Shown here: positions 7,229-16,169 of the stretch, one piece after another | Position numbering within the stretch: the first letter of the stretch is position 1 | Layout of the letters: every line of letters begins with the position of its first letter | Origin: Bacillus sp. J33 | Lineage (GTDB): Bacteria > Bacillota > Bacilli > Bacillales > Cytobacillaceae | Length of the DNA stretch: 56,294 nucleotides | Direction of reading: 5' to 3' | Assembly: GCF_000518885.1 (NCBI RefSeq) | Contig: NZ_JAEL01000029.1 | Coordinates: 1 to 56,294, forward strand | Position numbers and translations under genes: made by a program | The notes under the pieces: model-generated | Database searches by the model: none | What the model saw: only the letters and a program-made list of their open reading frames with translations | Told to the model about the DNA's origin: nothing

Positions 7229-9044
7229 AAAGCTTTCACCCGTTTGGCTTGCGGTTTTTCTGATGTGGGTTAAGACGGTTATTGTATCTTTTATCGGCTT
7301 TAATTTAAATGCGGTTCATTGGCTGGATATCCTGATTATGACCTTCAGTCCTGCAGGGATGATCATGATTATTCTTGGCAGCAGCTTTTATTTCAGAAAA
7401 AAAGTAAAGCCGGGTGCCATATTGGCAACGATGTTTATTTTGACAGGCATCCTTTTCGGGGATCTCTTATACTATCGGTTTTATACTGATTTTGTAACGG
7501 TGCCGATTCTGTTTCAGTTTAAGAATGTTGGGGGAATTGGTCCAAGTACGCTTGAGCTTATTAGTCCCTGGGATATCCTTTTATTTGCAGATCTGCTCTT
7601 TTTCCTTCTCTATTACATGAAGAAGAAGGAAAAAACGATCGTTATTACAAGGGGAATGAAGAGTCTGTATGTGGGGGCCGGTGTTTTTTTAGTGCTAGTG
7701 ACTGCTGTGCTGGGAATGATGAAGGTCCCTCATCTATTTTCGGAGTCTTATAATCGCCAGCAGCTGGTTAAAAATATAGGATTATATCAATATCATTTAT
7801 TTGATATAGTTATTGCGGCTTCCCAGCCATTAAATCGGGCTTTCGCTACTGCTTCGGACGCTAAAGCTTCAGCCGAATATGTAGGGGCGATTGAGGAAGA
7901 GCCTACTGACTACTTTGGCGCTGCAAAGGGAATGAACCTCGTCTTAATCAGTATGGAATCCACGCAAAATTTCGTAATTAACCAGACCGTCAATGGCGAA
8001 GAAATTACCCCGTTTCTTAATTCGCTCATTAAAGAAAGCTTTTATTTCAGCAGCATTTATGATCAAACTGCCCAGGGCAAAACATCCGATTCGGAATTTA
8101 TGATTGATACAGGGCTCTATCCTTTATCAAGCGGATCTGCTTTTGTCAGAAAAACGGATAATGCCTACAAAAGCCTGCCGCATATTTTAGACAGTCAAAA
8201 GTATTATTCAGCTGTTTTCCATGGCAATGATGCTTCCTTTTGGAATCGTGAGGATATGTACGATTCCCTTGGCTATGACCGGTATTTTTCCAAAGCTGAT
8301 TATACAGTTACCGATGAAAACTCCGTAAATTATGGGATCAAGGATATACCATTTTTTATGCAGTCGATTCCGCATTTGGAAAAATTGCAGCAGCCTTTTT
8401 ATGCAAGGTTTATCACCTTGACCAATCACTTTCCATTCCTGCTGGAGGAAAAAGATCAGTTCATTTCTGAAGCGAATACAAGTGAAATGGTGGTCAATCG
8501 ATATGTGACAACCGTAAGATACCAGGATGAAGCGATCAAATCCTTTTTTCACGGATTAAAAGAAAAAGGACTCTACGAAAATACGATGTTTGTATTATAT
8601 GGAGACCATTACGGTATTTCAGATAAATACGAACATGGCGTACTGGAACTCCTGCAGCAGGAAGACACTTTGGTTAATCGCATGAAGCTGCAGAGTGTGC
8701 CATTCATTATTCATATACCGGGTGTGGAAGGCAGAACCTTCACCAGCATTGGCGGTGAAATTGATATAAGGGCTACCATACTGCACCTCCTTGGGATTAA
8801 CCCGGGGGAAAGCTTTAGCTTTGGCCATAACCTGTTCACCCGCGACCCCAATCATCCTGTTATTTTCAGGGATGGCAGTTTCATTGCGAACAACTATATC
8901 TATAAGGCTGGAAGGTGTTTTAAAAATGATACGGAGAAAGAAACGGATATCAGCAGATGTCAGCCTTTAATGGAGATTGCCCGTAAAGAGCTGGGGTTAT
9001 CAGATGATATTGTGAATGGGGATTTGTTGAGGTTTTTGGAATAG
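7209..9044 (+). CDS. LTA synthase-like phosphoglycerol transferase
   Basis: A 611-residue membrane enzyme of the LtaS/sulfatase superfamily. About five N-terminal membrane helices (residues 10-175) precede an extracellular sulfatase-fold domain. The metal ligand Glu is in LISMEST (250), the nucleophilic Thr is in QGKTSDSEF (292), and further metal residues are in YGDHYG. LtaS-type enzymes move glycerol phosphate from phosphatidylglycerol to a glycolipid, a growing polymer or another lipid. The ATG at 7209 has GAGGA eight bases upstream; an earlier in-frame ATG at 7194 overlaps that site. It overlaps the fusion gene by 20 bases, placing it in the same operon. It could be a primase or a modified-lipid transferase rather than the main LTA synthase. 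Confidence 0.85.
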   Translation: MAMKWFKKLSPVWLAVFLMWVKTVIVSFIGFNLNAVHWLDILIMTFSPAGMIMIILGSSFYFRKKVKPGAILATMFILTGILFGDLLYYRFYTDFVTVPILFQFKNVGGIGPSTLELISPWDILLFADLLFFLLYYMKKKEKTIVITRGMKSLYVGAGVFLVLVTAVLGMMKVPHLFSESYNRQQLVKNIGLYQYHLFDIVIAASQPLNRAFATASDAKASAEYVGAIEEEPTDYFGAAKGMNLVLISMESTQNFVINQTVNGEEITPFLNSLIKESFYFSSIYDQTAQGKTSDSEFMIDTGLYPLSSGSAFVRKTDNAYKSLPHILDSQKYYSAVFHGNDASFWNREDMYDSLGYDRYFSKADYTVTDENSVNYGIKDIPFFMQSIPHLEKLQQPFYARFITLTNHFPFLLEEKDQFISEANTSEMVVNRYVTTVRYQDEAIKSFFHGLKEKGLYENTMFVLYGDHYGISDKYEHGVLELLQQEDTLVNRMKLQSVPFIIHIPGVEGRTFTSIGGEIDIRATILHLLGINPGESFSFGHNLFTRDPNHPVIFRDGSFIANNYIYKAGRCFKNDTEKETDISRCQPLMEIARKELGLSDDIVNGDLLRFLE

Positions 9045-9059
9045 AAGGATTTTGAAGAA

Positions 9060-9078
9060 GGGAGTCCCGCCGGCTCCC
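9060..9078 (+). terminator. Weak hairpin after the LTA-synthase homologue
   Basis: GGGAG(TC) pairs with (GG)CTCCC around a short loop, 15 bases past the stop. The following bases are TCTCTTAAT rather than a T-run, so termination may be partial. Confidence 0.4.
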
Positions 9079-9281
9079 TCTCTTAATACCAAAAAATCCT
9101 TGAAAAGTTATAGTTCATACATTGAGTAAGTTCAGTTCTTAGATATTGTTAGACATGTGATAAAATCGATCGTCTAATATAAATTGCTTGTAGATAGTTA
9201 TTTATTTCCAGAAAATGAAACCTAAGTTAATTAAGAACCTATAATTTATAAAATAGTGAATGAGAAAGGGTATGTTACTAG

Positions 9282-9473
9282 TTGGATAAAAAAGACTTAA
9301 CTTTTCACCTTATCGGAGCATTAGTTTGTTTTATATTGTTTGTTATAGGTATGTTATTTTCTGGCCAATTCTCTCTCTTGATTTTAATAGGGATATTTGG
9401 TTTGTCAGGTTTTTCTGTTCTAATATTAAGGATATTTATAAATATTAAGGCGGGAACAAACAATAATAATTGA
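9282..9473 (+). CDS. Small two-helix membrane protein, unknown
   Basis: A 63-residue frame starting at TTG with GAGAAAGGG about 13 bases upstream. It holds two hydrophobic segments (about residues 9-27 and 30-50) joined by a short turn, with a basic and polar ending (NIKAGTNNNN). The family is not recognised. It stands alone between two terminator-like hairpins, which supports a separate transcript, but the spacing to the ribosome binding site is long. Confidence 0.5.
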   Translation: MDKKDLTFHLIGALVCFILFVIGMLFSGQFSLLILIGIFGLSGFSVLILRIFINIKAGTNNNN

Positions 9474-9571
9474 ATTTTAATTGTTGAATTTAAAGTTATA
9501 GGTTATGAAAAAATGCTGCTTAAGTCTAAAATCAGCATTAGCCCTAAATAGCTAAAATAAGAGAGAATTGT

Positions 9572-9605
9572 AATGGCTCCAGCTGTGTGCTGAGCCATTT
9601 TTCTA
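9572..9605 (+). terminator. Intrinsic terminator
   Basis: Stem AATGGCT-(C)-CAGC with loop TGTGT and GCTG-AGCCATT, then TTTTTCT. It ends the transcript of the small membrane protein about 100 bases upstream. Confidence 0.75.
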
Positions 9606-9754
9606 TAGTTAGCAGACTACCGCATCAATAGTAAATCCATTCCATTATTTTGATTGAAAACTAACTTTTTCCTTAAATAATGAAAAACTACCCACACATC
9701 GAGGAGGAATTTGTCGAAGTATTGTAATGAATCTATATAGGGGGTTATATACAT

Positions 9755-10870
9755 ATGAACAACAAAAAACTGACACATTTATTAGTAACCAGTGTTTTAT
9801 CCTCGGCTCTTATTCTTTCTGCCGGAACAGGTTCCGCATTCGCCAATGGTGAAGAAACGGTAGCGAATAATGCAGCAGAGGAAGAAATCTCTGTAACAGA
9901 GCAAACGGAAATGGATAGTACAGAAGAGAACATGGAAACAGTTCCTTCTGAAGGAACGGAAGAAGGCACAGAGGAAAGCAGTGAAGAAAATTTCGATACT
10001 GTTGATTTGGCAGAAGTTTCTCTAATTCCGGGAGATTTTTTCTATTTCGTTAAGACTATTACTGAAAAAATTCACCTTGCCATTACTTTTGATGATTACA
10101 AAGAAGCTGAGCTATTGGCTGAGTTTGCTTCTGAACGAATTGCAGAAGCAAATGCTCTTATTGCAGAAGGAAAAATGGCAGACGCTGAGGAACTTCTCCA
10201 GGTAGCGATCTCTCTTCAGGAACTTGCAGGAGAGAAGCTGCCAGAGTCTGAAACAGATTCTGATGAAAATACAGAAGCAGCTGAAGAACCTGAAGGAGCA
10301 ACAGAAGAAACGGAAGCCGCTCCTGCCGAAAATGGTGCAGAAAGTAAGCTTGCTCACAATATTGATTCTGTATTGGCGGTTTTAGAAAAAGTAGAAAATC
10401 CTCAAGCTCAGCAAGCCATTTTAAAAAATATCCAGAAGTCATTTGAAAAAATGGAAAAGAAATTTATGAAGCTTGAAGAAGCAGATGCCAAATTTGCAGA
10501 AAAATTGGCAGAAATCGAAGCGAAACTGGCAAGCGGTCAAATTTCAACAGAAGAAGCTGACCGTGAAAAGGCTAAGCTTGAAGAAGAGTTAGAGAAAAAA
10601 GCAGCTAAGATTGAAGAAGAAGAAGAAAGAGATGTTGAGGAGATTAACAATGAGGTAGCAAAAGCAGCTGCAGAAGCTGCCAATGAGGAAAAGAGAGCAG
10701 AACAAGAATCAGTAAAGAAGACTGAAGAACAGCAGCGCGAAGCAGCTAAGAAAGCTGAAGAACAGCAGCGCGAAGCAGCTAAGAAAGCTGAAGAGCAGCA
10801 GCGCGAAGCAGCCAAGAAAGCTGAAGAACAGCAGCGTGAAGCAGCCAAGAAAGCTGAAGGCAAAGAATAA
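9755..10870 (+). CDS. Secreted acidic coiled-coil protein with DUF5667-like domain
   Basis: A 371-residue exported protein. A signal peptide covers residues 1-30 (cleavage expected after SAFA), followed by an acidic Glu/Thr-rich linker. Next comes a helical domain near 85-140 (IPGDFFYFVKTITEKIHLA, then AELLAEFASERIAEANALI) that resembles DUF5667, a second acidic linker, a long charged coiled coil from about 180 to 325, and four near-identical 11-residue repeats (EEQQREAAKKA) at the end. No LPXTG or membrane anchor is visible, so it is probably free or held by charge. A good ribosome binding site (AGGGGG) precedes ATG. Its role is unknown; family members are often cell-surface proteins. Confidence 0.75.
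   Translation: MNNKKLTHLLVTSVLSSALILSAGTGSAFANGEETVANNAAEEEISVTEQTEMDSTEENMETVPSEGTEEGTEESSEENFDTVDLAEVSLIPGDFFYFVKTITEKIHLAITFDDYKEAELLAEFASERIAEANALIAEGKMADAEELLQVAISLQELAGEKLPESETDSDENTEAAEEPEGATEETEAAPAENGAESKLAHNIDSVLAVLEKVENPQAQQAILKNIQKSFEKMEKKFMKLEEADAKFAEKLAEIEAKLASGQISTEEADREKAKLEEELEKKAAKIEEEEERDVEEINNEVAKAAAEAANEEKRAEQESVKKTEEQQREAAKKAEEQQREAAKKAEEQQREAAKKAEEQQREAAKKAEGKE
10726..10862 (+). repeat. 33-bp tandem repeat in the coiled-coil gene
   Basis: Four in-frame 33-base units (gaacagcagcgcgaagcagc-type) encode EEQQREAAKKA. The units differ only at synonymous sites such as aag/aaa, gct/gcc and cgc/cgt, which indicates recent expansion with selection for the peptide. Confidence 0.85.
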
Positions 10871-10880
10871 AGCGATGGAA

Positions 10881-10912
10881 AAAGGGTGCTCCCAATAATT
10901 TGAGCACCCTTT
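10881..10912 (+). terminator. Intrinsic terminator of the coiled-coil gene
   Basis: An 11-bp perfect stem AAAGGGTGCTC / GAGCACCCTTT with a 10-base loop, ten bases after the stop codon. Confidence 0.8.
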
Positions 10913-10988
10913 ATTGATTAATGTCTCCATTTTTAATATTTTAACTGTGGATTTCTTTTTTACCCTATTATCCGGGAGTTTACCTGTT

Positions 10989-11462
10989 TTAATGAGAGGA
11001 AATGGACCGATAAATTTGCTTAATGGCTTCAATATGCATAGCTTCATGGTAAAAGCTGAATAAAAATGCTTCTCCTGCAGTATAAAACGTAATGCCGCCG
11101 CGGTTTGTGTAAGGTTTCGGCAGCTTTTCATCAAGCCTGCCGGGAAGAAAATCTTTTATTCTGGATTTTTGTTCTGCTAAGACAGCCGCAATTTCTGTAA
11201 ATGAAGGTGGCGTTACTGCCCAATCGGACGGCTTTGTTCCAGCGCCAAAGAGATTTTCATAGCTCTTCGGAACCTTCATCTCTTCTCCTAAAATTCCAAA
11301 GACAATCTTATCCTGAACAAACGCAATGTGCCCAAAATTCCAGCGGATATTATTATTAAAGCCTTCAGGAATGATATCAGAAATTTCTTCAGGAATTCTC
11401 TCAATTGATTTTTCAGTTATTCCTCGTACTGTTTCCATATGATTAAAAATAGTCTGTTCCAA
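10989..11462 (-). CDS. DinB-family putative metal-dependent enzyme
   Basis: A 157-residue four-helix DinB-superfamily protein. The three expected metal-binding His are visible: an N-terminal one in FNHMETVRG (H8), one in WNFGHIAFVQD (H45) and one in HEAMHIEAI (about H138-142). Related proteins are thiol (bacillithiol or mycothiol) transferases or uncharacterised stress proteins. Its RBS (GGGAGGG) lies just before the ATG. It stands alone, convergent with the coiled-coil gene. Confidence 0.8.
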   Translation of the reverse strand: MEQTIFNHMETVRGITEKSIERIPEEISDIIPEGFNNNIRWNFGHIAFVQDKIVFGILGEEMKVPKSYENLFGAGTKPSDWAVTPPSFTEIAAVLAEQKSRIKDFLPGRLDEKLPKPYTNRGGITFYTAGEAFLFSFYHEAMHIEAIKQIYRSISSH

Positions 11463-11768
11463 AAAAAGCCCTCCCTATTATGTTTTCTGAATAAACATTT
11501 CGCGGTGTCTGCACCTTTTTCCTACAATTAAAAGACATTATTTTAGCTTAAATTCAGAACATAGTACTCCTAATCTGGCAATGGCTTTTTGAGAAATAAG
11601 GAACCTGATAGTGGCGGATACACCTAATAACCCTGGATTAACAGGTGTTTTTTATTCTGCATAAGACTCAAGTCTTATAAGCAAATACAGCGCAGGCTTC
11701 TTATTGAAGCTATATGGAATCTTTATGATGGAAGTATAATCTTATTTAATGAATAGGGAGATTTTTTT
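11463..11768. other. Intergenic region with an orphan terminator-like hairpin
   Basis: No gene. ACACCT (11620-11625) pairs with AGGTGT (11643-11648) and is followed by six T. It lies 115 bases before the next plus-strand gene and no gene ends upstream of it on that strand, so it may be a leader attenuator or the end of a small RNA. Confidence 0.45.
11620..11653 (+). terminator. Orphan terminator-like hairpin
   Basis: Stem ACACCT/AGGTGT with an inner TAAT/ATTA pairing and a run of T to 11653. Its partner transcript is not visible. Confidence 0.45.
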
Positions 11769-12386
11769 ATGTCCAATCCAAAAATCTATATACTCCTTAC
11801 GGATACAGGCACTATATTTACCCGGCTGATTAAGCTTTACACAAAAAAGCCTTATAATCATGCTTCGATCTCATTTGACCCGCAATTAAGAGAAGTATAT
11901 AGTTTCGGCAGAAAAACAGCTGCAAATCCATTTATCGGCGGTTTTGTCAAAGAAAATATCCGCACAAACTTTTTTAAAAACGCAAGGTGTGCGTGTTTAA
12001 GCTATCCTGTCACCAATGAGCAGCTGCAATATCTTAAAGATTTCATAGAAAAAATGGAATCTGAAAAGGACTTATACAGCTATAATCTGCTGGGGCTGTT
12101 TGCCATTATTTTTAATAAGCCATTCACCAGGGACAACGCTTATTTTTGCTCGCAATTTGTAGCAGCTGTATTGCAGGAAAGCGGGATTGTTCATTTTACT
12201 AAACCGCTATCACTCGTAACACCGCACGAATTCATGGAAATGAAAAATTTCCAAGTCATCTATCAAGGGAATCTCGAAAACTATTATCAGGATATAGACA
12301 TCCAGACTAAAGGATTTAAATCATATAATTCAGCCCATTCTCCCCATGAAAAAAATAAGCTGGGTGAAACGCTGGCAATGTCCTAA
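11769..12386 (+). CDS. Permuted NlpC/P60-like (YiiX/YebB-type) papain-fold protein
   Basis: A 205-residue protein with the circularly permuted NlpC/P60 layout: catalytic His31 in YNHASISF comes first and the nucleophile Cys127 in YFCSQFVA comes second. Such proteins are thought to be cysteine hydrolases acting on amide or ester bonds, in some cases of lipids. There is no signal peptide, so it should be cytoplasmic. The ribosome binding site GGGAG precedes ATG by nine bases. It converges on the AraC-type regulator with a four-base overlap of the coding ends. Confidence 0.75.
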   Translation: MSNPKIYILLTDTGTIFTRLIKLYTKKPYNHASISFDPQLREVYSFGRKTAANPFIGGFVKENIRTNFFKNARCACLSYPVTNEQLQYLKDFIEKMESEKDLYSYNLLGLFAIIFNKPFTRDNAYFCSQFVAAVLQESGIVHFTKPLSLVTPHEFMEMKNFQVIYQGNLENYYQDIDIQTKGFKSYNSAHSPHEKNKLGETLAMS

Positions 12387-13297
12387 TTTCCTTTTAAGTC
12401 GAATGTCAATCTATTTTTCTGGTTTTCCTTTTTATACGCCAGAGGCGTTATATTCATTGTCTGCCGAAATTTATCGATAAAATAACTGGTACTATTAAAC
12501 CCGACTTTAAAGGCAACTTCAGTGACATTGGCTTCCGGTTCCTGCAGCATGATGAGGCTTTTTTGGATTCGATAATGAACGAGGTAGCTTACCGGAGTGG
12601 TTTTTAAAATCCGTTTAAAGTACCGGCAGCATTCAGAATTGCTCAATTTGCCGGCTCTTGCAATATCATTCAGTGTGATTTTTTCAGCATAATGAAGGTG
12701 GATCCAATTCAGCATTTCCTTCATTCGCTTGTTTTTTTCCACTTCAGTCTGGTTGTACTCTAATTGGAATCCGTTCATGATCAACTGCTGCCATATGAAT
12801 GTTAGCTGGCGGGATATGTCAACCTCATAAAAGGGGGATTTATGCGTTATCAATCCATGAATTTTTAACAGGCTGTCCAAAATGTTTTTTCCCCAATTGT
12901 CAAAGGCATTAAGCGATATGTAAGGACGGCTGGTTGCTTGAATGTATGGATATATATAGGTGGTAAACAGTTCTTGAGGAAGCATGAAATGGGGGGATAC
13001 ATTTAAACAGATATAAGTGCAGTCTCCGCTTACATCCTCTGCCAAATGCAGGCATCCGCTGTTGATAAAGATCCCGTTCCCTTCGCTAACCATCATTTTT
13101 TCTTCGTTAATCTGAAACATCGCCTCCCCTTTTATGACTAGGACCATTTGAATTTCCTCATGCCAATGAAGGGGGATTTTTCTGTTTATATTTTGAGAAA
13201 TCCTGGTTTCGTAACAGGCAACAGGCATCACAACTGTACGGTGGTTCGTTAGCTCTTTTAGGTTTTGATTCACCTTGAAATCTATTATTTGCAACAC
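12383..13297 (-). CDS. AraC-family transcriptional regulator with cupin sensor
   Basis: About 304 residues. An N-terminal cupin-like sensor domain (HWHEEIQMVLVIKGEAMF near residue 40, then GIFINSGCLHLA) is followed by two helix-turn-helix units (about 195-295) with KITLNDIARAGKLSNSECCRYFKR and EVAFKVGFNSTSYFIDKFRQ. The GTG at 13297 is preferred over the one at 13303 because GAGG lies five bases from it but touches the earlier codon. It is divergent from an EamA transporter gene, with under 110 bases between them, so control of that transporter is a fair guess. Confidence 0.85.
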   Translation of the reverse strand: MLQIIDFKVNQNLKELTNHRTVVMPVACYETRISQNINRKIPLHWHEEIQMVLVIKGEAMFQINEEKMMVSEGNGIFINSGCLHLAEDVSGDCTYICLNVSPHFMLPQELFTTYIYPYIQATSRPYISLNAFDNWGKNILDSLLKIHGLITHKSPFYEVDISRQLTFIWQQLIMNGFQLEYNQTEVEKNKRMKEMLNWIHLHYAEKITLNDIARAGKLSNSECCRYFKRILKTTPVSYLVHYRIQKSLIMLQEPEANVTEVAFKVGFNSTSYFIDKFRQTMNITPLAYKKENQKNRLTFDLKGN

Positions 13298-13399
13298 AGA
13301 CACCTCAATATAGTTATATTTTTTTATTAAATTTCGCTATTTTATAAAGATGTTTTCAATTATTATAACAATATTATTATATTTAAGGTGGAATGACAC

Positions 13400-14353
13400 A
13401 TGAGGGGAATTTCCAGAAAAACAGGATTAGTACTTGTTATGATGGGAGCAGCTTTTTGGGGTGTTGGCGGAACGGCTGCACAAAAGCTTTTTCAGCAATT
13501 TGGAATGAATGTTGACTGGCTTGTAACAGTACGATTGCTTATTGCTGGCATTTTACTTTTAGCTGTACAGTTTTTCCTAAAGGATCGATCACAGGTTTTT
13601 GGGGTATGGAAGAATAGGAGGGCGGCTCTTCAGCTGGTGATCTTTGGGCTCTTTGGCATGCTGGCGGTGCAATACACGTATATGGCATCGATTCATCACG
13701 GGAATGCTGCAGTCGCTACGCTTCTTCAGTATTTGGCGCCAGTCATGATCATTATATACTTGGTGTTACGAAAACAGTCTGTGTTCACACGGCAGGATTT
13801 TGTGACTGTTTTACTTGCGCTGGCGGGATCTTTTTTCCTTCTTACCAACGGTTATTTCTCACAGCTGTCGGTATCAGTACCTGCCTTTGTGTGGGGAGTT
13901 TTATCGGGTGCTGCCCTGGCCTTTTATACTTTATATGCGGTTCCTTTACTTAAGCAATACGACTCACTGGTGGTTGTTGGCTGGGCAATGGTGATCGGGG
14001 GATCTTCCTTAAGCTTTATCCATCCGCCATGGAAAATGAACTTTTCAAGTTTAACAGTTGAAGCTTATCTATATTTGATGTTTGTTATCGTGTTTGGAAC
14101 TATGCTTGCTTTTTGGTTCTACATCGAAAGCTTGCAGAGCCTTTCACCTACGGAAACCAGCCTCTTAAGCAGTCTTGAACCATTGTCAGCCGTATTGACA
14201 ACGGTCATTTGGCTGAAAGAACCGTTTGGCAGCATCCAATGGCTTGGTACAGCGTGTATTTTCGGCATGATTTTATTATTGGCTTTGAATAAGAAGAAGC
14301 CCCAAAAAAGCAATGATGCGGTTGAAAATGAAGAACCATTAAGAGTAAGTTAA
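13400..14353 (+). CDS. EamA/DMT-family transporter
   Basis: A 317-residue drug/metabolite transporter superfamily protein with ten hydrophobic segments in two EamA repeats (about 10-145 and 155-300). Family marks are [13 protein letters not shown] at the start of repeat 1 and [20 protein letters not shown] near the end of repeat 2. The ribosome binding site is AAGGTGG. It probably exports a small metabolite across the cytoplasmic membrane. The divergent AraC-type gene suggests inducible expression; the substrate cannot be inferred. Confidence 0.88.
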   Translation: MRGISRKTGLVLVMMGAAFWGVGGTAAQKLFQQFGMNVDWLVTVRLLIAGILLLAVQFFLKDRSQVFGVWKNRRAALQLVIFGLFGMLAVQYTYMASIHHGNAAVATLLQYLAPVMIIIYLVLRKQSVFTRQDFVTVLLALAGSFFLLTNGYFSQLSVSVPAFVWGVLSGAALAFYTLYAVPLLKQYDSLVVVGWAMVIGGSSLSFIHPPWKMNFSSLTVEAYLYLMFVIVFGTMLAFWFYIESLQSLSPTETSLLSSLEPLSAVLTTVIWLKEPFGSIQWLGTACIFGMILLLALNKKKPQKSNDAVENEEPLRVS

Positions 14354-14355
14354 TT

Positions 14356-14389
14356 AAGCCAGTCTTCAAATGGGGGCTGGTTTTTTCAT
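14356..14389 (+). terminator. Probable intrinsic terminator
   Basis: An imperfect stem with one bulge (AA-G-CCAG against CTGGTT) is followed by TTTTTTC, immediately after the EamA gene stop. Confidence 0.6.
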
Positions 14390-14514
14390 TTCGCTGACAA
14401 AAAGATAACCTGGCAAACTCGTTTACAGGAGTTTGTAAATACTAAGCATTATATTTTCTTTTATTTATTTCGGTTGTTAAAATAAAATCAATTCTTTACG
14501 AAGGGGATAATTAA

Positions 14515-15516
14515 ATGACGAATATACAAATTCCTGTTTCGGTTTTAAACCTTGCCCCAATACGGGAAGGGAAGAACAGCAAGCAGGCGATCGAAGACCT
14601 TGTGGATCTTGCACAGGCAACGGAGGAAATGGGATACAAACGCTATTGGATCGCGGAGCATCATAATACACCGACTCTTGTCAGCTCTGCTACAGCGATT
14701 TTAATTAAACATACATTGGAGCATACGAAAACAATCCGGGTTGGTTCAGGCGGAATTATGCTGCCGAACCATGCGCCTTTGGTTGTTGCCGAGCAGTTTG
14801 GTACTATGGCGACCATTTATCAGGATCGGGTGGACCTTGGCCTAGGAAGGGCGCCTGGCACAGATATGATGACGGCAAGCGCTCTTCGCCGTTCAAAGAA
14901 TGATTCGGTTTACACATTTCCGGAGGATGTCCAGCAGCTGCTCACATACTTTGGTCCATTAGAGGAGCAAAGCTATGTAAAAGCGCATCCTGGAGTAGAT
15001 ACCAATATTCCAATTTATATTCTTGGTTCTTCGACAGATTCTGCATACCTGGCTGCCGAGCTGGGTTTGCCATATGTTTTTGCCTCACACTTTGCACCAA
15101 GGTGGATGGAGGATGCGATCCGCATTTACCGTGCACGCTTCAAGCCTTCGAAGTATCTCGATAAGCCTTATATGATGGTTTGCCTAAATGTAATTGCAGC
15201 GGAAACAGACGAAGAAGCAGAATTTTTATCAACAACCATGAAGCAATTCTTCTTAAATGTTGTTAGAGGAACATCCATGAAGCTGAGCCCTCCGATAGAG
15301 GATTTGGATTCCATCTGGAACCCGATGGAGAAGGAAGCGGCGGAGGGCATGTCCAGTGTGACCTTTATGGGCAGCAAGGAAACAGTTAAAGGGCAGCTGA
15401 ACCAGTTCCAGGACATGTACAATGTGGATGAAATTATGGCTGTATCATATATTTATGATGAAGAAAAGCAAAAGCGTTCCTATGAAATCTTTAAAGAAAT
15501 TGTGGATGGAAAATGA
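14515..15516 (+). CDS. Luciferase-like (LLM class) flavin-dependent oxidoreductase
   Basis: A 333-residue monooxygenase-like protein of the bacterial luciferase superfamily. It shows the family opening with SVLNLAPI, then [10 protein letters not shown] near residue 45, [19 protein letters not shown] near 77-95 and [12 protein letters not shown] near 105. These enzymes use FMNH2 or F420; the residues resemble the FMN-using YhbW/YceB group of Firmicutes. The ribosome binding site GAAGGGG lies before ATG. It is a single-gene unit between two terminators. Confidence 0.85.
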   Translation: MTNIQIPVSVLNLAPIREGKNSKQAIEDLVDLAQATEEMGYKRYWIAEHHNTPTLVSSATAILIKHTLEHTKTIRVGSGGIMLPNHAPLVVAEQFGTMATIYQDRVDLGLGRAPGTDMMTASALRRSKNDSVYTFPEDVQQLLTYFGPLEEQSYVKAHPGVDTNIPIYILGSSTDSAYLAAELGLPYVFASHFAPRWMEDAIRIYRARFKPSKYLDKPYMMVCLNVIAAETDEEAEFLSTTMKQFFLNVVRGTSMKLSPPIEDLDSIWNPMEKEAAEGMSSVTFMGSKETVKGQLNQFQDMYNVDEIMAVSYIYDEEKQKRSYEIFKEIVDGK

Positions 15517-15522
15517 TACTGG

Positions 15523-15552
15523 AGAGTGGGGGAATATCCTCACTCTTTTTTC
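15523..15552 (+). terminator. Intrinsic terminator
   Basis: GAGTG(GGGGA)ATA(TCCT)CACTC followed by TTTTTT, seven bases after the oxidoreductase stop. Confidence 0.8.
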
Positions 15553-15982
15553 ATTTCTCGGGAAAGCGCAGGATTAGACTTTTCTTGCGCGGGGCAGTCG
15601 GAAGCTGACTGTTTTTGGCGAAAGCATATACTGGAAAAAGAAAGTGCCTCAGAGAAATGTAAATGGCTGGATTAAGTGGATTTACAGCACATTATTCACG
15701 TTAAAGGTTTTTTTATGGACAGAGTACTTATCTATTGGGTTACAGATTCGGTTTTTGGTTTCAGAACACCATTTCCTCATTGTATCAATTAGAAATAGCA
15801 GCCAATCAATAATTTCCTCAATAAAAAAATTGCAGTATATCAAGCACATTCCTATCCAGCAAAAGCCATAAATTATCGGCCTTACCCTCCTCTATATAAG
15901 ACCTATATAGCTGTAAAGAATAAAATTGCCATTCGAATGGATTTTTCAAGAAAACAGTGGAACCCTAAAAAGGGTGATAATC
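15553..15982. other. Gene-free stretch upstream of the ger operon
   Basis: No supported gene. An open frame at 15644-15871 has no ribosome binding site and no recognisable protein character. The forespore promoter expected for a ger operon should lie near 15,890-15,960, but I could not assign a clean sigma-G pair. Confidence 0.5.
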
Positions 15983-16039
15983 ATGAACGGACATATTTTT
16001 TCTACGATCGATTCTATGTTAATTCCTGGAGTGCTTTAA
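15983..16039 (+). CDS. 18-codon leader reading frame of the ger operon
   Basis: ATG (15983) is preceded by AAAAAGGGTGAT, a good ribosome binding site at seven bases, and the frame encodes an 18-residue peptide starting [11 protein letters not shown]. Its TAA is followed directly by the ATG of the next small gene (TAAATG). It may be a leader peptide or a real tiny protein. Confidence 0.45.
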   Translation: MNGHIFSTIDSMLIPGVL

Positions 16040-16168
16040 ATGTGGAAAAACATCATTTCTTACCTTCCTGATTGGACTGTATTTGTTCAGGGATTCATTG
16101 TGTTTTTGGTTCCATTTGGCATTTCAGAAATTGTTGCATGGATTCGTACGTCAAAGGATGATTCATAA
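16040..16168 (+). CDS. Small single-helix membrane protein of the ger operon
   Basis: A 42-residue frame directly abutting the upstream mini-frame and ending one base before the GerA-subunit start. It has one hydrophobic segment (about residues 14-34, [21 protein letters not shown]) flanked by a polar end (RTSKDDS). Its position recalls the small D subunits encoded with some germinant receptors, though those usually have two helices and 60-80 residues. Translation is probably by coupling, since no strong separate ribosome binding site is visible. Confidence 0.5.
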   Translation: MWKNIISYLPDWTVFVQGFIVFLVPFGISEIVAWIRTSKDDS

Positions 16169-16169
16169 T

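Noticed and set aside
10537..10863. Ser/Cys/Ala-rich frames opposite the coiled-coil gene
   Set aside because: They are the antisense of the EEQQREAAKKA repeats and have no start signals.
15644..15871. 75-residue open frame before the ger operon
   Set aside because: No ribosome binding site, no family character and no operon context.
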